Source of the DNA: Gammaproteobacteria bacterium
Lineage (GTDB): Bacteria; Pseudomonadota; Gammaproteobacteria; Steroidobacterales; Woeseiaceae
Assembly: GCA_030641695.1 (NCBI GenBank)
Contig: DAOWGY010000061.1
Location: 1 to 16,660, forward strand
DNA: 16,660 nucleotides
Reading direction: 5' to 3'
Part shown: positions 14,900-16,660 of the stretch, one piece after another
Position numbering within the stretch: the first letter of the stretch is position 1
Layout of the letters: the number at the start of each line of letters is the position of its first letter
Translations under genes and position numbers: made by a program
Notes under the pieces: generated by a model
What the model was told of the DNA's origin: nothing
The model's input: only the letters and a program-made list of their open reading frames with translations
The model's database searches: none

Positions 14900-15232
14900 C
14901 TATTCCACCTGTTTGCCGGCGCGAATCTCGTAGAAATTCAGTTCACGCAGGAAGACTTCCTTGTCCACGGGCTGCGCACGATCATCGAGCGTGTCAGACA
15001 AGCTGATATCGTCGCCGAGTTGGGAGGATTTCCAGGGGATGATGACAAGTGATTTGGGCGCTTCCTCGTTGCCGAGAATCGACATGCCCGACATCGTCTT
15101 CGGTCGCTCGATGCCGTCGCCGTTTTCCTCCGTTGCCTGCGCCTGATCTTCTGCCTCCTTCGCGGGTTCTTCGCCGAACCCAGGAGGACTTGCGAAAAGC
15201 AGTGCCACGCTGAGTAACAGTAATCTCGACAT
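14900..15232 (-). CDS. Small exported protein of unknown function in the motor operon
   Basis: 110 residues. The start at ATG 15232 is set by an AGGAGG site at 15237-15242 that overlaps the stop of the TPR lipoprotein gene; an in-frame ATG at 15277 would overlap that gene and spoil the signal peptide. Residues 1-20 (LLLLSVALLFASPPGFG core) are a signal peptide. An acidic Glu/Ala/Asp-rich linker follows (about 21-45), then a compact segment with SGMSILGNEEAPKSLVIIPW (about 49-68) and a C-terminal part ending in PVDKEVFLRELNFYEI. I recognise no named domain, but similar small exported proteins seem to recur in ExbB-ExbD-ExbD-AgmX operons. The position between TPR lipoprotein and channel genes suggests a periplasmic accessory to the motor (inference). 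Confidence 0.75.
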   Translation of the reverse strand: MSRLLLLSVALLFASPPGFGEEPAKEAEDQAQATEENGDGIERPKTMSGMSILGNEEAPKSLVIIPWKSSQLGDDISLSDTLDDRAQPVDKEVFLRELNFYEIRAGKQVE

Positions 15233-15236
15233 GCTG

Positions 15237-15242
15237 CCTCCT
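15237..15242 (-). promoter_or_regulatory. Strong Shine-Dalgarno overlapping the upstream stop codon
   Basis: AGGAGG on the minus strand, 4 bases before ATG 15232, shares bases with the TAG stop (15241-15243) of the TPR lipoprotein gene. This arrangement favours termination-reinitiation coupling and rules against the upstream ATG at 15277. Confidence 0.75.
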
Positions 15243-15882
15243 ATTGCCCCAATCGATAGCGGATGTCGGATATCCACATCGAAGCTTCGTCGTCACTCGG
15301 GACTGTGGTCATATACGCCTCGTAGTTTTCGAGCGCGCAGTTGAGGTCCGCGAGGTACAGGTCGCAGAGTATTGCCAGGTTGCGACGCGCGAAATGGAAT
15401 CCAGGGTAGATCTCGAGCGCAGCTTCGTAACTCTCTCGCGCCTGCGCAAAACGCCCGGTCTTGCGATAGACGATACCCAGTTCATTGTGTGCAACAGGTT
15501 GGTCCGGGTTCGACTGGATTGCGAGTACCAAGTTGCTTTCGGCCGCGTCGAGGCTACCCGCACGATGATAGGCAATACCGAGATCGATGCGCGGTGCACT
15601 CAGCTGCGGCGCAGCCGCGGCGACTGCTTCGAGCAATGCAATGCCCTCATCGTGTCGACCCTGCTCAAGGTACCTCAATGCCTCTTCGTAATCGGCCCGG
15701 ACGTCACCTCCGATACGCGCTTTCTCGGTGATCGTGAACCCGACTTCTTCCTGGATTTCGATGCGTGATGGCGGACGTGTCGTCTCCGTTGTCGCACAGG
15801 CAGACATCAGCAATGTAGACGCGGCAAGCAGCACAACGTTGCGTCTTGCGTTGAGTAAGCGATCTGCTGTGGAGGTATGCAT
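15241..15882 (-). CDS. TPR-repeat outer-membrane lipoprotein
   Basis: 213 residues from ATG 15882; a GTG at 15897, three bases past the previous stop, would add 5 residues. Neither start has a strong ribosome site; the ATG gives the more usual signal length. The signal ends in a lipobox-like L-M-S-A-C (lipidated Cys29); Ala at +2 predicts outer-membrane sorting. About four TPR units follow, at roughly residues 61-94, 95-128, 129-162 and 163-196, with typical ALRYLEQGRHDEGIALLE, LGIAYHRAGSLDAAESNL, LGIVYRKTGRFAQARESYEA and NLAILCDLYLADLNCALENY segments. TPR lipoproteins serve as docking scaffolds in envelope machines (for example GltE and Tgl in Myxococcus). Placed between a larger TPR protein and the motor genes, it probably links the motor to the outer membrane. 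Confidence 0.9.
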   Translation of the reverse strand: MHTSTADRLLNARRNVVLLAASTLLMSACATTETTRPPSRIEIQEEVGFTITEKARIGGDVRADYEEALRYLEQGRHDEGIALLEAVAAAAPQLSAPRIDLGIAYHRAGSLDAAESNLVLAIQSNPDQPVAHNELGIVYRKTGRFAQARESYEAALEIYPGFHFARRNLAILCDLYLADLNCALENYEAYMTTVPSDDEASMWISDIRYRLGQ

Positions 15883-15900
15883 ATTTGTTCTGCTCACTGA

Positions 15901-16660
15901 CTAGTTCGGTTCAGGACTGCCCGCGATCTGCGCGGCCGCCTTGATCGATTGGGCGGCGTCTCCCACCTCTGAAATCTCGACACCATCTTCGCCCTCGACG
16001 CCGATCTTCGGCGCGATGGGCATGCGATACGCATAGGAATCGATCGATCCGACGAAACCGCCGCTGATCTCATTCTTCGCATAACGTCCCGGCATCACAA
16101 TCGCCAGCTTGTCGAGACTCTTCTGTACCCACGGGTTGTAGACGCCGACCGCAAGTAATTCGAAATTTTCCTCGTGGACTTCGATGGCGCGTTCCTCGAA
16201 CGGATAGGCCTCCTCCTCGATGACCAGTTCGTAGTCGACTTTCTCCGCCTCGGTCAAGCCGGTCGGGCGCTCCGAGTCCAGTAGTGCGGCACTGAATTCG
16301 AAATAGATTTCCGCGATGTAAAACGTGGCTGCCGCCGTCACCCCGGCGACCTCATAGTCGACAAGACCCTCAAATGCAGCCATCGCCAGGTCCATGCGTA
16401 GCTGTTTGTCGGCGAGGCTTTCCTCGAACGGCTGTACCAGTCTGAGGTCCGCGAATCTCTAACAACTCCGCTCGGCTATCACCAGCGCAGCTTTTGCCGC
16501 CAGCTATCAGGACCGGTCGGTGCGCTCGGCCCCGGCATCACGATCGACATCGACGATTTCGTTTAACTGCGTGTAGTAACTATCGTAGTCGAGTTCGGCT
16601 TTGAAAATGGCGGCGAGCCGGGAACGTGTCTCCATGGCGATGTCGAGAGGCCGCGGATAC
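15901..16660 (-). pseudogene. C-terminal part of a large TPR-type periplasmic protein, frame broken by three in-frame stops
   Basis: One reading frame runs from the right edge to TAG 15901, but it holds TGA (16507-16509), TAG (16504-16506) and TAG (16459-16461). Protein text on both sides is coherent in that single frame: PRPLDIAMETRSRLAAIFKA and RDAGAERTDRS before, LAAKAAL between, and RFADLRLVQPFEESLADKQL, VTAAATFYIAEIYFEFSAAL and LLAVGVYNPWVQKSLDKLAI after. From memory, related TPR proteins in AgmX operons read RYLAAKAAL and SYQRF here, so the stops would replace Arg-Tyr and Gln by point changes, not frameshift. The ATG at 16395 could restart 164 residues but has no ribosome site. The same gene and its neighbours end in TAG, and others in TGA, so genome-wide recoding is unlikely. 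Either a decaying gene or local sequence error; the N-terminal part is outside the window. Confidence 0.7.

Noticed and set aside
15233..15277. Earlier ATG (15277) for the small exported protein
   Set aside because: It overlaps the TPR lipoprotein gene, adds residues before the signal peptide, and the AGGAGG site points to ATG 15232.
16459..16509. Stop-codon reassignment or selenocysteine/pyrrolysine use
   Set aside because: TAG and TGA end neighbouring genes normally, two stops are adjacent and of different type, and no recoding element was recognised.

Overview
The window looks like a piece of a GC-rich Gram-negative genome, most likely a marine or sediment gammaproteobacterium. That placement is inferred from family resemblance, base composition and an outer-membrane/periplasm gene set; there is no rRNA or other marker to fix it. 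Every supported gene is on the minus strand, so the window is read from high to low coordinates. No tRNA, rRNA, CRISPR array, insertion sequence or phage gene was seen.

Upstream block (16660 to 11630): the C-terminal part of a large TPR-type periplasmic protein, whose frame is broken by three in-frame stops; a TPR lipoprotein; a small exported protein of unknown function; one ExbB/TolQ/MotA-type proton-channel protein; two ExbD/TolR-type proteins joined by an ATGA overlap; and a TonB-like protein with an AgmX/PglI-type C-terminal domain behind a long cytoplasmic coiled coil. One TolQ-like protein with two TolR-like proteins, plus AgmX-type and TPR partners, recalls the Myxococcus Agl/Glt gliding motor. 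The first ExbD has Asn where the ion-carrying Asp normally sits; the second keeps Asp.

Middle (11629 to 11239): a 391-base gap holding a clear cyclic-di-GMP-I (GEMM-I) riboswitch aptamer, oriented toward the next gene.

Downstream block (11238 to the left edge): a single 3385-residue secreted protein made mostly of repeated DUF11 / isopeptide-type Ig-like modules, then SdrD-B/Cna-B-like modules and a degenerate OmpA-like tail. Its stop codon overlaps (ATGA) the start of a gene for a secreted protein with tandem OmpA-like peptidoglycan-binding domains, which runs off the left edge.

Working model (inference): a proton-driven inner-membrane motor with periplasmic TPR partners works on, or is co-inherited with, a giant cell-surface fibre anchored to peptidoglycan by OmpA-like domains. 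Expression of the fibre and its anchor is set by cyclic-di-GMP through the riboswitch. This would be a c-di-GMP-controlled adhesion, matrix or surface-motility apparatus.
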